Assembly (NCBI RefSeq): GCF_020149935.1
Contig: NZ_CP083757.1
Span: 744,001-808,000 of the forward strand
Length of the DNA: 64,000 nt
Reading direction: 5' to 3'
Source of the DNA: Marinilongibacter aquaticus
GTDB taxonomy: Bacteria > Bacteroidota > Bacteroidia > Cytophagales > Spirosomataceae
Shown: positions 9,067 through 17,083 of the stretch, piece after piece
How positions within the stretch are numbered: position 1 is the first letter of the stretch
Layout of the letters: the number at the start of each line of letters is the position of its first letter
The notes under the pieces: generated by a model
What the model was told of the DNA's origin: nothing
Databases searched by the model: none
The model's input: the letters and a program-made list of their open reading frames with translations, nothing else
Made by a program: the position numbers and the translations under genes

Positions 9067-10596
9067 ATGAAACGACATATACTCGCCTTCGCGGCTTTGG
9101 CTCTATTCGGCTTCGCTTGCCAATCTCCCACACTCGATATTGTACAAACAAATAGTGGTCAAATCAGTGGCTCACTGGAAGACAGCGTACACATTTTCAA
9201 AGGCATTCCTTTTGCCAAACCGCCAGTAGGCGATTTACGTTGGAAAGCCCCCCAAAGCCCCGAACCTTGGGACGGCGTAAAAGACTGTTCGTCCTTTTCT
9301 GCGAGCCCGATGCAAAGGCATCCCGAACCCTTTTTCTGCTGGACCGAAGAATTCATCAGCCCGCCCGAGCCCTTAAGCGAAGATTGTTTGTATTTGAACG
9401 TATGGACAGCCGCCCAAAAAGCCGAAGAGAGGCGTCCGGTTTTCGTGTGGATATATGGTGGTGGATTCAATTCAGGCTCTGCGGCCTGTGCCATTTACGA
9501 TGGCAAAGCGTATGCCAAACGTGGTGTGGTATTTATAAGCCTCAACTACCGAGTAGGAGCCTTGGGCTTTTTGGCTCATCCCGCACTTTCGCAAGAGCAA
9601 GAAGGCCACAGCGGCAATTATGGCTTACTCGATCAAATCGCAGCCCTAAAATGGGTGCAGGAAAACATTGCTTCTTTCGGTGGTGATCCGAATAACGTCA
9701 CCATTGCCGGGCAATCGGCGGGCTCTATGAGTGTAAATGCCCTTGTCGCTTCGCCTTTGGCCAAGGGTCTTTTTCAGAAAGCCATAGCCCAAAGCGGCGG
9801 TTTATTGGGCAACCGTTTAAAAAACACTTTGAGTGAAGCCGAAAGCCAAGGCGAAAAGTTTGAAAAAGTGCTGAAAGCCGAAAACCTTGCCGACTTACTG
9901 GCATTGCCTGCCGAAAGCATTCAAATGGCCTACGACACAGCGGGCATACGCATGCTGCCCGCCCTCGACGACTATGTGCTTCCGAAAAACGTAGAAGAGC
10001 ATTTCGGAGCAGATAAACACAATGACGTACCCACAATGGTCGGTTGGGTGACGGGCGATGGAGCTTTGCTCAGCGGTGCAGCCGTAGACAAAGCAGCTTT
10101 CCTCAAAAATGCCCAAGAAACATACGGAAAAGACACCAATACCTTTTTGACACTTTTTCCAACCGAAACTGACAAAAAAGTACAAGAGGCCAAGCATACA
10201 ATTGGCTTAATCCATTTTGCGGTGCTGCCCGCCTATATATGGGCTCAAACCAACAAAAAGAATCCCACTTTCGTATATGAGGTGACGCACGTACCTACTG
10301 ACAAGCCCGATTTCCCGAATTATGGGGCCTTTCACACTTCAGAAGTGCCCTATGCTTTGCACAATCTGCACACATGGCAAAGACCTTGGCAGGCCCACGA
10401 TTACAGCGTAGAAGAAACCATGAGCAATTATTGGCTTAATTTCATTAAAACAGGCAATCCGAACGGCCCGAATGCCCTGGAATGGCAGGCCTTCGATCCG
10501 GCAAAAGACAATGTAATGGTATTGGATTCCCTAAGCCAAATGGCCGAGGGGAAATACAAAGCCGCAGTGGATTTCTTTCGGAGCCATCGTGATTAA
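9067..10596 (+). CDS. Carboxylesterase, type B, predicted lipoprotein
   Basis: The 509-residue protein has a signal with lipobox GFAC (C18). The type-B carboxylesterase fold is clear: FKGIPFAKPPVGDLRW near 44-59, EDCLYLNVW at 105-113, oxyanion GGGF at 131-134, nucleophile elbow GQSAGS with Ser217, and the catalytic histidine region FHTSEVPYALHN. It should hydrolyse carboxylic esters at the cell surface or in the periplasm; the natural substrate is unknown. Length is normal for the family. The gene has its own promoter and is followed 66 bp later by surE, which also has its own promoter element. Confidence 0.92.
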   Translation: MKRHILAFAALALFGFACQSPTLDIVQTNSGQISGSLEDSVHIFKGIPFAKPPVGDLRWKAPQSPEPWDGVKDCSSFSASPMQRHPEPFFCWTEEFISPPEPLSEDCLYLNVWTAAQKAEERRPVFVWIYGGGFNSGSAACAIYDGKAYAKRGVVFISLNYRVGALGFLAHPALSQEQEGHSGNYGLLDQIAALKWVQENIASFGGDPNNVTIAGQSAGSMSVNALVASPLAKGLFQKAIAQSGGLLGNRLKNTLSEAESQGEKFEKVLKAENLADLLALPAESIQMAYDTAGIRMLPALDDYVLPKNVEEHFGADKHNDVPTMVGWVTGDGALLSGAAVDKAAFLKNAQETYGKDTNTFLTLFPTETDKKVQEAKHTIGLIHFAVLPAYIWAQTNKKNPTFVYEVTHVPTDKPDFPNYGAFHTSEVPYALHNLHTWQRPWQAHDYSVEETMSNYWLNFIKTGNPNGPNALEWQAFDPAKDNVMVLDSLSQMAEGKYKAAVDFFRSHRD

Positions 10597-10641
10597 TCTG
10601 AAAAAGGCGGTTTCAAATTCGGTCTTTCCTGAAAGCCCGTG

Positions 10642-10649
10642 TATTTTTG
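10642..10649 (+). promoter_or_regulatory. -7 element for surE
   Basis: TATTTTTG matches TAnnTTTG and lies 13 bp before the surE ATG at 10663. Confidence 0.5.
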
Positions 10650-10662
10650 AAAAAAAATAACA

Positions 10663-11430
10663 ATGAAACCACTCATTCTGGTCACAAACGACGACGGCAT
10701 CACTTCGAAAGGTATTTCGGTTTTAATACACATTGTAAAGAATTTGGGTGAAGTGGTGGTGGTGGCTCCCGATAGCCCACAATCGGGCATGGGACATGCC
10801 ATTTCCGTAGACAGCACCATTCACCTAAAGAAAGCCAATATTTTTGAAGGTATCGAGGCCTACGAATGCAGCGGCACACCCGCCGACTGTGTGAAATTGG
10901 CCAAGCACCACATCTTGAAAGACAAAAAAATCGACCTGGTGGTGAGCGGCATCAACCACGGGCACAATGCCTCCGTTTCGGTTTTGTATTCGGGTACAAT
11001 GGCTGCCGCCCGTGAGGCCTCAATCGAGGGAATTCCGGCTATCGGCTTCTCATTGGACGATTACAGATACGATGCAGACTTTTCGCACGTGGAGTCATCA
11101 ATTGAAAAAATCTGTTCACTCGTTTTGGAAAAGGGCATCAAAAAACATACAGCCTTGAACGTGAATTTTCCGGTGAAACAAGAAAAACCTTTGCAGGGCG
11201 TGAAAACCGTGCGTCAAACTTATGGTTTTTGGAAAGAAGAATTCGAAGAACGCAAAGACCCAAGTGGAAGACCTTATTTTTGGTTGGGCGGCGAATTTAT
11301 TAATTTGGAACCCGGAAACGAAGACACCGATTTTTGGTGCATCAAAAACAATTACGCGGCCGTAGTGCCTTGTCAATTCGACATGACGGATTATAAATCG
11401 TTATCAACAATCTCAAACTGGGAACTCTAA
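10663..11430 (+). CDS. surE: 5'/3'-nucleotidase SurE
   Basis: The 255-residue protein has the SurE hallmark TNDDG at residues 8-12, whose aspartates bind the metal, plus SPQSGMGHAIS, the SGTPADCVKLA segment and SGINHGHN. SurE dephosphorylates nucleoside 5'- and 3'-monophosphates and short polyphosphate. Length matches the family (about 250). The GH3 gene starts 1 bp after its stop, so the pair is almost certainly translationally coupled. Why SurE should be linked to a GH3 ligase is not known; see findings. Confidence 0.95.
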   Translation: MKPLILVTNDDGITSKGISVLIHIVKNLGEVVVVAPDSPQSGMGHAISVDSTIHLKKANIFEGIEAYECSGTPADCVKLAKHHILKDKKIDLVVSGINHGHNASVSVLYSGTMAAAREASIEGIPAIGFSLDDYRYDADFSHVESSIEKICSLVLEKGIKKHTALNVNFPVKQEKPLQGVKTVRQTYGFWKEEFEERKDPSGRPYFWLGGEFINLEPGNEDTDFWCIKNNYAAVVPCQFDMTDYKSLSTISNWEL

Positions 11431-11431
11431 A

Positions 11432-13006
11432 ATGGCTGTATTAGGAAATGTGTTGAAAGGGGGCATCAAGTTCACAAATACCTTAAAGAACATTCGCCAG
11501 CCCAAGCCTTTCAAATGGCAAAAAAAAGCATTGACCAAACTTTGTCACACGGCTCGCGAAACGCAGTTTGGGCAAAAATACCATTTCGAAGATATACTGA
11601 AAGCCACCATGTTGGGCGAAAAAAGGGACTTCTATGAATTGTTCAAACAGAATGTACCCGTATACGATTACAACAAAATTTACGAACAATGGTGGAAACG
11701 CATCCGTCACGGTGAAGTAGACGTAACTTGGCCGGGCATCATTCGCAATTTCGCCTTGAGCTCGGGCACTTCCGAAGCTTCTTCAAAAGCCATTCCCGTG
11801 TCTACCGATATGATACGGGCCATCCAACGGACCAGCATCAACCAGATCATTTCTTTGGGCAATTACAAAGGCCTGCCTTCGAATATCTTCGAAAAAGGCT
11901 ATTTGATGTTGGGTGGCAGCACGCTTCTGAGCGAAGTGGGCCACCACTACGAGGGCGACCTCAGCGGCATTACCCAAAAAACCTTGCCCGCTTGGTTTCA
12001 CCGCTTTTACAAACCGGGCAAAAAAATAGCTCAAGAAAAAGATTGGGCTAAAAAACTCGACGAAATAACCGAAAAAGCCAAAGACTGGGATATTGGATTT
12101 CTTGCTGGCGTACCTGCTTGGATTCAGCTTTTGATGGAAAAAATAATTGAGCGTCACGGTGTAAAAAACATACACGAAGTATGGCCCAACCTGACGGCCT
12201 TTGCCTGGGGAGGCGTGTCGCTCGATCCCTACAAGAAAGATTTTGAAAAACTGCTCGGCCGACCGATAATTTATATTGAAACCTATTTGGCTTCCGAAGG
12301 TTTTTTGGCCTACCAAGTGCGTCCAGAAGGCGGATTGCAATTGGTTTTGAACAACGGCATCTTCTTTGAATTTGTGCCTTTCAACGATGAAAATTTCGAC
12401 GAAGACGGCAATATGTACGACAATCCAGAAACCTTGATGGTCGACGAGGTAGAACCCGGAAAAGACTATGCTTTGCTGATATCCACTTGCTCGGGAGCTT
12501 GGCGTTATTTGATCGGCGACACCATTCGTTTCACCAATGTGCAAAGGGCCGAAATTGTCATTACAGGCAGAACGAAGCATTTCCTCAGCCTTTGCGGCGA
12601 ACACCTATCGGTAGACAACATGAACAAAGCCATTGATGCTGCGGCAGAGCATTTTGGTATTTCCATCCGCGAATTCTCAGTCATCGGCATCAAACACCCG
12701 CCTCTATTTGCCCACCAGTGGTACATCGGCACAGACAAGGAAGTAGACGACGACGAACTGGGCCGCTTTATCGATGCCCGTTTGCACGAACTGAACGACG
12801 ATTATGCAGTAGAAAGAGGACACGCCCTGAAAAACATTTTTTGTCGCACATTGCCCAACAAAGCGTTTTATGAATGGATGAAAATGCAAGGCAAAGAGGG
12901 CGGTCAGAATAAATTTCCTCGCGTATTGAAAGGCAACAACCAACTGGATTGGGAACGGTTCGTAAAACTCAATTACCCTTTGCAGCAACTCTACGATCAG
13001 GAATAG
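11432..13006 (+). CDS. GH3-family acyl-adenylate/amide synthetase
   Basis: The 524-residue protein matches the GH3 (auxin-responsive promoter) family across its length: the N-terminal FALSSGTSE motif is the ATP-binding P-loop of the adenylating superfamily, FAWGG and YIETYLASEG lie mid-protein, and CSGAWRYLIGDTIRF with ITGRTKHFLSLCGEHLS marks the hinge and C-domain. Plant GH3 enzymes join amino acids to jasmonate or indoleacetate through an acyl-adenylate. The bacterial members, common in Bacteroidota, have no established substrate. It is coupled to surE. The 3' end overlaps the convergent lysE-like gene by 10 bp. Confidence 0.9.
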   Translation: MAVLGNVLKGGIKFTNTLKNIRQPKPFKWQKKALTKLCHTARETQFGQKYHFEDILKATMLGEKRDFYELFKQNVPVYDYNKIYEQWWKRIRHGEVDVTWPGIIRNFALSSGTSEASSKAIPVSTDMIRAIQRTSINQIISLGNYKGLPSNIFEKGYLMLGGSTLLSEVGHHYEGDLSGITQKTLPAWFHRFYKPGKKIAQEKDWAKKLDEITEKAKDWDIGFLAGVPAWIQLLMEKIIERHGVKNIHEVWPNLTAFAWGGVSLDPYKKDFEKLLGRPIIYIETYLASEGFLAYQVRPEGGLQLVLNNGIFFEFVPFNDENFDEDGNMYDNPETLMVDEVEPGKDYALLISTCSGAWRYLIGDTIRFTNVQRAEIVITGRTKHFLSLCGEHLSVDNMNKAIDAAAEHFGISIREFSVIGIKHPPLFAHQWYIGTDKEVDDDELGRFIDARLHELNDDYAVERGHALKNIFCRTLPNKAFYEWMKMQGKEGGQNKFPRVLKGNNQLDWERFVKLNYPLQQLYDQE

Positions 13007-13611
13007 AAAATATCCCAGACCAAACGTATCGCCAGCAGAATAAAAACAGTGGCTGTAAAAATCTTAATGGCTCGCATAACCCTTGGGTTGAGCCATTTTT
13101 TTATTTTTCCCGAATAATAAGCGATCGCACATTCGGTAAAAAAAATCGTAAACAAGCAGGTGATTACAAAACTAATCTTCTCGTTTTGCTCCAACGAAAA
13201 ACTCTGAATCGCGGCAAAAACAAAAAACCAAGTGAGGAAATTGACGGGATTGAGGATATTCAACAAAAAACCTTTGCCGAAATAATAGAAAAAACGAGCG
13301 ATGCGGAATTCACGTACAATGGTAACCGGTGTGGAGTCGCGGAATTGAGCCACCGCCATACCCACCAAAAAAACAGCGGCCAAAGCCCTTGAATATTCGG
13401 CGATGTGCGGAATTTCGGGTAAAAAAGACGTACCGAAAAACACGACACAAACCATTAAGAAATCGCTGAACAATACGCCAGAGGCTATTTTTATGCCCGT
13501 TTTGAAACCGTACTCGATGCTGTTCTGAATCAAGACAAAGAAAACAGAGCCAAAACCGAAACTGAGTATAAAACCTGTGAAAATCGCATAGAGCAGGGCT
13601 TGCCAAACCAT
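12997..13611 (-). CDS. LysE/RhtB family amino-acid exporter
   Basis: The 204-residue protein has about six membrane segments and an N-terminal motif with FSFGFGSVFFVLIQNSIEYG, equivalent to the conserved GPxxxxxxxxxxxxGxxxG of LysE translocators but with the usual proline absent. The KGFLLNILNPVNFLTW stretch is typical of the family. It likely exports an amino acid or derivative. It is the last gene of the minus-strand group that starts with queD; its ATG lies 1 bp after the nudix stop codon. Confidence 0.85.
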   Translation of the reverse strand: MVWQALLYAIFTGFILSFGFGSVFFVLIQNSIEYGFKTGIKIASGVLFSDFLMVCVVFFGTSFLPEIPHIAEYSRALAAVFLVGMAVAQFRDSTPVTIVREFRIARFFYYFGKGFLLNILNPVNFLTWFFVFAAIQSFSLEQNEKISFVITCLFTIFFTECAIAYYSGKIKKWLNPRVMRAIKIFTATVFILLAIRLVWDIFYS

Positions 13612-13612
13612 C

Positions 13613-14161
13613 TCAATACCCTTTTAATCTGGCCACCTTCAAGATTCCAGCCACGCTCAGCGAATCGGTGATTTCATTGTTCAAAACCATTTCCAGAGCC
13701 TCTTTCAAATGCACTTTTTTTACGGTCAATTGTTCGGTGTCCTCTGGTTCGGCCAGTTCTTGGCTCAGGCCTTCGGCCAAATAAACGTAACCCACTTCAC
13801 GGCAAACAGAATTCGACGTATGAATTTTTGAGAGTAATTCAAGCTTTTCGGCCCGAAGCCCGGTTTCTTCTTTCAATTCTCGTTTTGCGGTGTCTTCCGG
13901 AGATTCGCCTTCGGGGCATCCACCTTCGGGGATTTCCCAACTGTATTCTTCGATAGGAAAGCGGTATTGGCCAACCAACCACGTGTACCCTTCGTCGTCA
14001 ATCGGGATAATGCCAATCGCCAAGTTTTTAAAATTCACCTGTCCGTATATACCTGGATTGCCGTTGGGGTTCAACACCTCTTTGTGTACCACTTCAATCC
14101 AATTGTTGGCATAAACGACCTCCTCACTTTTGACAGTCCACGGGTTTTTCTCTGCAATCAT
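13613..14161 (-). CDS. NUDIX hydrolase, ADP-ribose pyrophosphatase-like
   Basis: The 182-residue protein carries a complete Nudix box at residues 80-102 (G80, E86, R94-E95, E98-E99, G101), with the magnesium-binding glutamates all present. The LVGQYRFP and WEIPEGG segments ahead of it are typical of ADP-ribose/nucleotide-sugar pyrophosphatases. Because it lies just after folE (33 bp gap), a role on dihydroneopterin triphosphate is possible, but the sequence resembles the ADP-ribose type more. That assignment is inference from context only. Confidence 0.9.
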   Translation of the reverse strand: MIAEKNPWTVKSEEVVYANNWIEVVHKEVLNPNGNPGIYGQVNFKNLAIGIIPIDDEGYTWLVGQYRFPIEEYSWEIPEGGCPEGESPEDTAKRELKEETGLRAEKLELLSKIHTSNSVCREVGYVYLAEGLSQELAEPEDTEQLTVKKVHLKEALEMVLNNEITDSLSVAGILKVARLKGY

Positions 14162-14194
14162 TCGGCAAAAATAGCAAATCCAAGGTATTCGAGA

Positions 14195-14890
14195 TCAATC
14201 TTTTATTCTGATCATCTTCAAAAACTCTTCCTTTTTCGCATCCTTTTGAAAAACACCGCTGTAAAAGGCGGTCACGGTCGAAGAACTTTGATCGCCCACA
14301 CCGCGAGAAGAAACACACATATGGTCGGCGTCGAGAATCACGGCCACATCTTCGGTTTGCAAAGCTTCTTTCAGGGCATTGCCCACTTGAATGGTCATTC
14401 GCTCTTGCACCTGCGGTCTACGGGCATAATAATTCACGATACGGTGTAGCTTAGAAAGGCCAATCACCTTACCAGTAGACACATAAGCCACATGAGCATG
14501 CCCCACGATGGGCACAAAGTGGTGTTCGCAATTGGAGTGGAACTTAATGTTTCTCTCCACCAGCATTTCACCGTATTTGTAGTCGTTGGTAAACAAAGTA
14601 AGAGCTGGCATATTTTGGGGATTCAAGCCCGAAAACAACTCTTTGATGTACATTTTGGCCACTCGTCTGGGCGTGCCTTTCAGGCTTTCGTCGCTCAGGT
14701 CGAGTCCCATGATTTCCATAATTTGATGAAAATGCTTTTCGATGAGCTCGATTTTGGTTTCGTCGTCGAGTTCAAATGCATCGTCACGGAGTGGAGTTTT
14801 AATATTCGTCATTGCGTGTTGTTCGCCCACTTCATCAATCAACTCATCCAAATCAGGCTGGATATTCAACGTAATTTCTTTCTGTTTCAT
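14195..14890 (-). CDS. folE: GTP cyclohydrolase I, FolE type
   Basis: The 231-residue protein shows the FolE core: GTPRRVAKMY, the zinc/GTP-site segment NCEHHFVPIVGHAHVAY, GLSKLHRIV, and RRPQVQERMT. It makes 7,8-dihydroneopterin triphosphate, the first step to folate and, with QueD, to queuosine. The ATG at 14890 overlaps the end of queD by 38 bp. An internal ATG at 14812 (MTNIKTPLR) would remove the overlap, but the longer start is kept because its N-terminus reads like other Bacteroidota FolE proteins. Translational coupling with queD is likely. Confidence 0.95.
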   Translation of the reverse strand: MKQKEITLNIQPDLDELIDEVGEQHAMTNIKTPLRDDAFELDDETKIELIEKHFHQIMEIMGLDLSDESLKGTPRRVAKMYIKELFSGLNPQNMPALTLFTNDYKYGEMLVERNIKFHSNCEHHFVPIVGHAHVAYVSTGKVIGLSKLHRIVNYYARRPQVQERMTIQVGNALKEALQTEDVAVILDADHMCVSSRGVGDQSSSTVTAFYSGVFQKDAKKEEFLKMIRIKD

Positions 14891-15269
14891 AAAGTCGAAT
14901 TTTCAGTTCGAGTTCAGGTCTGGCCAAAGCCTTTTCCAACCTTTCGAAGATCACCCAGGCGATATTTTCGGCGGTCGGGTTCAAATCTTGAAACTCGGGT
15001 ACTTCTATATTTAAGTTTTTGTGGTCAAAATGATCCAACACGTGCTCTTTTATCAAATCCGACAGAATTTTCATGTCGTACACATAGCCCGTTCTCGGAT
15101 CTACCTCACCAGCCAAGCGTACTTCCAAATTGTAATTGTGCCCATGAAAATGTGGGTTGTTGCATTTGCCAAACACTTTTTGGTTTGTTTCGGCATCCCA
15201 TTCGGGATTATGCAAACGGTGAGCAGCATTGAAATGCTCTAAACGGTATACAGCTACTTTTCTTTTCAA
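14853..15269 (-). CDS. queD: 6-carboxy-5,6,7,8-tetrahydropterin synthase (QueD/PTPS family), TTG start
   Basis: The 138-residue protein has the zinc ligands of the PTPS fold: FNAAHRL near residue 15 and FHGHNY near 41-46, plus the cysteine of GKCNNPHFHGH that marks QueD-type catalysis. A conserved D-H pair (LDHFDHKNLN) and PTAENIAW follow. QueD converts dihydroneopterin triphosphate to 6-carboxytetrahydropterin in queuosine synthesis. The only sensible start is TTG at 15269; there is no nearby ATG that keeps the first strand. It heads the group queD-folE-nudix-lysE and is followed directly by folE, which supplies its substrate. Confidence 0.88.
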   Translation of the reverse strand: MKRKVAVYRLEHFNAAHRLHNPEWDAETNQKVFGKCNNPHFHGHNYNLEVRLAGEVDPRTGYVYDMKILSDLIKEHVLDHFDHKNLNIEVPEFQDLNPTAENIAWVIFERLEKALARPELELKIRLYETERNYVEYPA

Positions 15270-15489
15270 ATTAATTCAATTTCCCGACCCAGTTCACCTG
15301 AACAAAGTTTGTGCTCTAAATCCCTGAATCGTTCGGATTTTTAATCCTTTGCAGAACTCCACTACAACAGGCTTATGATACGATTAGTTCTATTTTTTGT
15401 CATTTTGAATGAAAAAGTTTCAAATATCCCTTAAGAAACGTAAACTAGGCATCTCATTTCAACCTGAAAAATTTTGACCATATTGAACT

Positions 15490-16833
15490 ATGAAACGACG
15501 CGACTTTATTTCAACAACCGCAGCCGCCGCTGCACTGCCCTACATTCCCTTGCGGAGCAAAATCAACTCTTCGTCGAAAGTACGTTTGGGCTTTATCGGA
15601 ACCGGCCTGCGAGGAAGAACGCATGTCAGGCAAGCTTTGTTTCGCGAAGATGTGGAAATCACCGCCATTTGTGATATCGACCCCGAAGCCATCAAATACA
15701 CTTTGGAACTTTTCGACAAAATGGGCAAGCCCAAACCCGAAGTGTATGCCAAAGGCGAGTACGATTTCAAAAACCTTTGTAAACGTCAAGATATCGACGG
15801 TATAGTCATTGCCACTCCTTGGGAATGGCACGTGCCGATGGCTTTGGAAAGCATGAATGCGGGCAAATACACCGCCGTGGAAGTTTCGGCTACGGTGACT
15901 TTACAAGAATCTTGGGATTTGGTCAATACTTTCGAAAGAACGGGTTCGCATTGCATGATTCTCGAAAATGTATGCTACCGAAGAGATATCATGGCCATTC
16001 TGAATATGATACGGAAAGGCCTTTTTGGCGAAATGCTCTACGCCCATTGCGGATACCAACACGATCTGCGTGAAGTGAAATTCAATGACGGAAAGCATTT
16101 CCACGGGCACGGTGTCGAATTTGGCGAGAAAGCCATTTCCGAGGCCAAATGGAGGACGCAACACTCTGTGGACAGAAACGGAGACATCTACCCCACTCAC
16201 GGACTCGGGCCCGTAGCCCATTGGTTCGACATCAACCGCGGCAATAAATTCAATTACCTGACATCGATGGCCACAAAATCGCGTGGTTTGCACAAATATA
16301 TTGTAGATGAAGGCGGAGAAGATCACCCGAACGCCAAAGTAAAGTTCAAACTTGGCGACATTGTCACTACAACCATTTCTTGCGAAAACGGAGAAAATAT
16401 TGTGATTATTCATGACACCAATTCGCCTAGGCCCTATTCTTTGGGTTTTCGGGCACAGGGTACAGAAGGGCTTTGGATGCGAGATGGCAACACCATCTAT
16501 TTGCAAGGTGTTTCTGAAAAAGCACACCAGTGGGAGTCTTTCGATAAGTATCAAGAAAAATACGATCACCCTCTTTGGAGAAAATTTTCCAATGATGCTC
16601 AAAATGCTGGGCACGGCGGAATCGACTTCTTTGTATTGCGTGGTTTTATCGAATCGATCAAAAGAAATGTAGCTCCGCCAATCGATGTGTACGATGCGGC
16701 GGCTTGGTCGGCCATCAGCCCCCTCTCCGAATTGTCGATTGCCAGAGGAAGCTCGCCCGTGGAAATCCCCGATTTCACGCGAGGGGCATGGAAAAACAAC
16801 ACACGTATTTTCGGCTTAAACGACGAATATTGA
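15490..16833 (+). CDS. GH109-type oxidoreductase/glycosidase (Gfo/Idh/MocA family), Tat-like signal
   Basis: The 447-residue protein starts MKRRDFISTTAAAAAL, a twin-arginine-like signal. A Rossmann domain follows (GFIGTGLRGRTHV near 36-48, ICDIDPEAI) and then the GH109-specific segments ENVCYRRDIMAILNM, CGYQHDL, VEFGEKAISEAKWRT and YPTHGLGPVAHW. The match to the characterised Elizabethkingia alpha-N-acetylgalactosaminidase (NAD-dependent GH109) is close over the full length. It probably cleaves alpha-GalNAc or a related terminal sugar in the periplasm, with NAD tightly bound. A terminator separates it from the sugar MFS gene downstream, so they are neighbours rather than a proven operon. Confidence 0.88.
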   Translation: MKRRDFISTTAAAAALPYIPLRSKINSSSKVRLGFIGTGLRGRTHVRQALFREDVEITAICDIDPEAIKYTLELFDKMGKPKPEVYAKGEYDFKNLCKRQDIDGIVIATPWEWHVPMALESMNAGKYTAVEVSATVTLQESWDLVNTFERTGSHCMILENVCYRRDIMAILNMIRKGLFGEMLYAHCGYQHDLREVKFNDGKHFHGHGVEFGEKAISEAKWRTQHSVDRNGDIYPTHGLGPVAHWFDINRGNKFNYLTSMATKSRGLHKYIVDEGGEDHPNAKVKFKLGDIVTTTISCENGENIVIIHDTNSPRPYSLGFRAQGTEGLWMRDGNTIYLQGVSEKAHQWESFDKYQEKYDHPLWRKFSNDAQNAGHGGIDFFVLRGFIESIKRNVAPPIDVYDAAAWSAISPLSELSIARGSSPVEIPDFTRGAWKNNTRIFGLNDEY

Positions 16834-16836
16834 TTG

Positions 16837-16864
16837 AAGGCAAGGGATTTTCTCCTTGCCTTTT
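16837..16864 (+). terminator. Rho-independent terminator after the GH109 gene
   Basis: A nine-base perfect stem AAGGCAAGG / CCTTGCCTT with an eight-base loop is followed by TTTT. It lies 3 bp after the stop codon. Confidence 0.75.
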
Positions 16865-17083
16865 CCATTTGAAAGACCTACCGTTTTTAATAAGGCAATT
16901 TTACTCATTTACATGATTTAGGCCTTACGGAAGTCGAACTTTATGATATAAAACTGCACGATTTATAATATTTTCGACAAAAAAATGCGGTTCGGAAAAT
17001 CCCAGTAGTCGGATTTGTAGGAAATCTTCATACATTTAAAAAAAATTTAAAAAATCAATTAAACCTTTTTTATAACCTACGAT

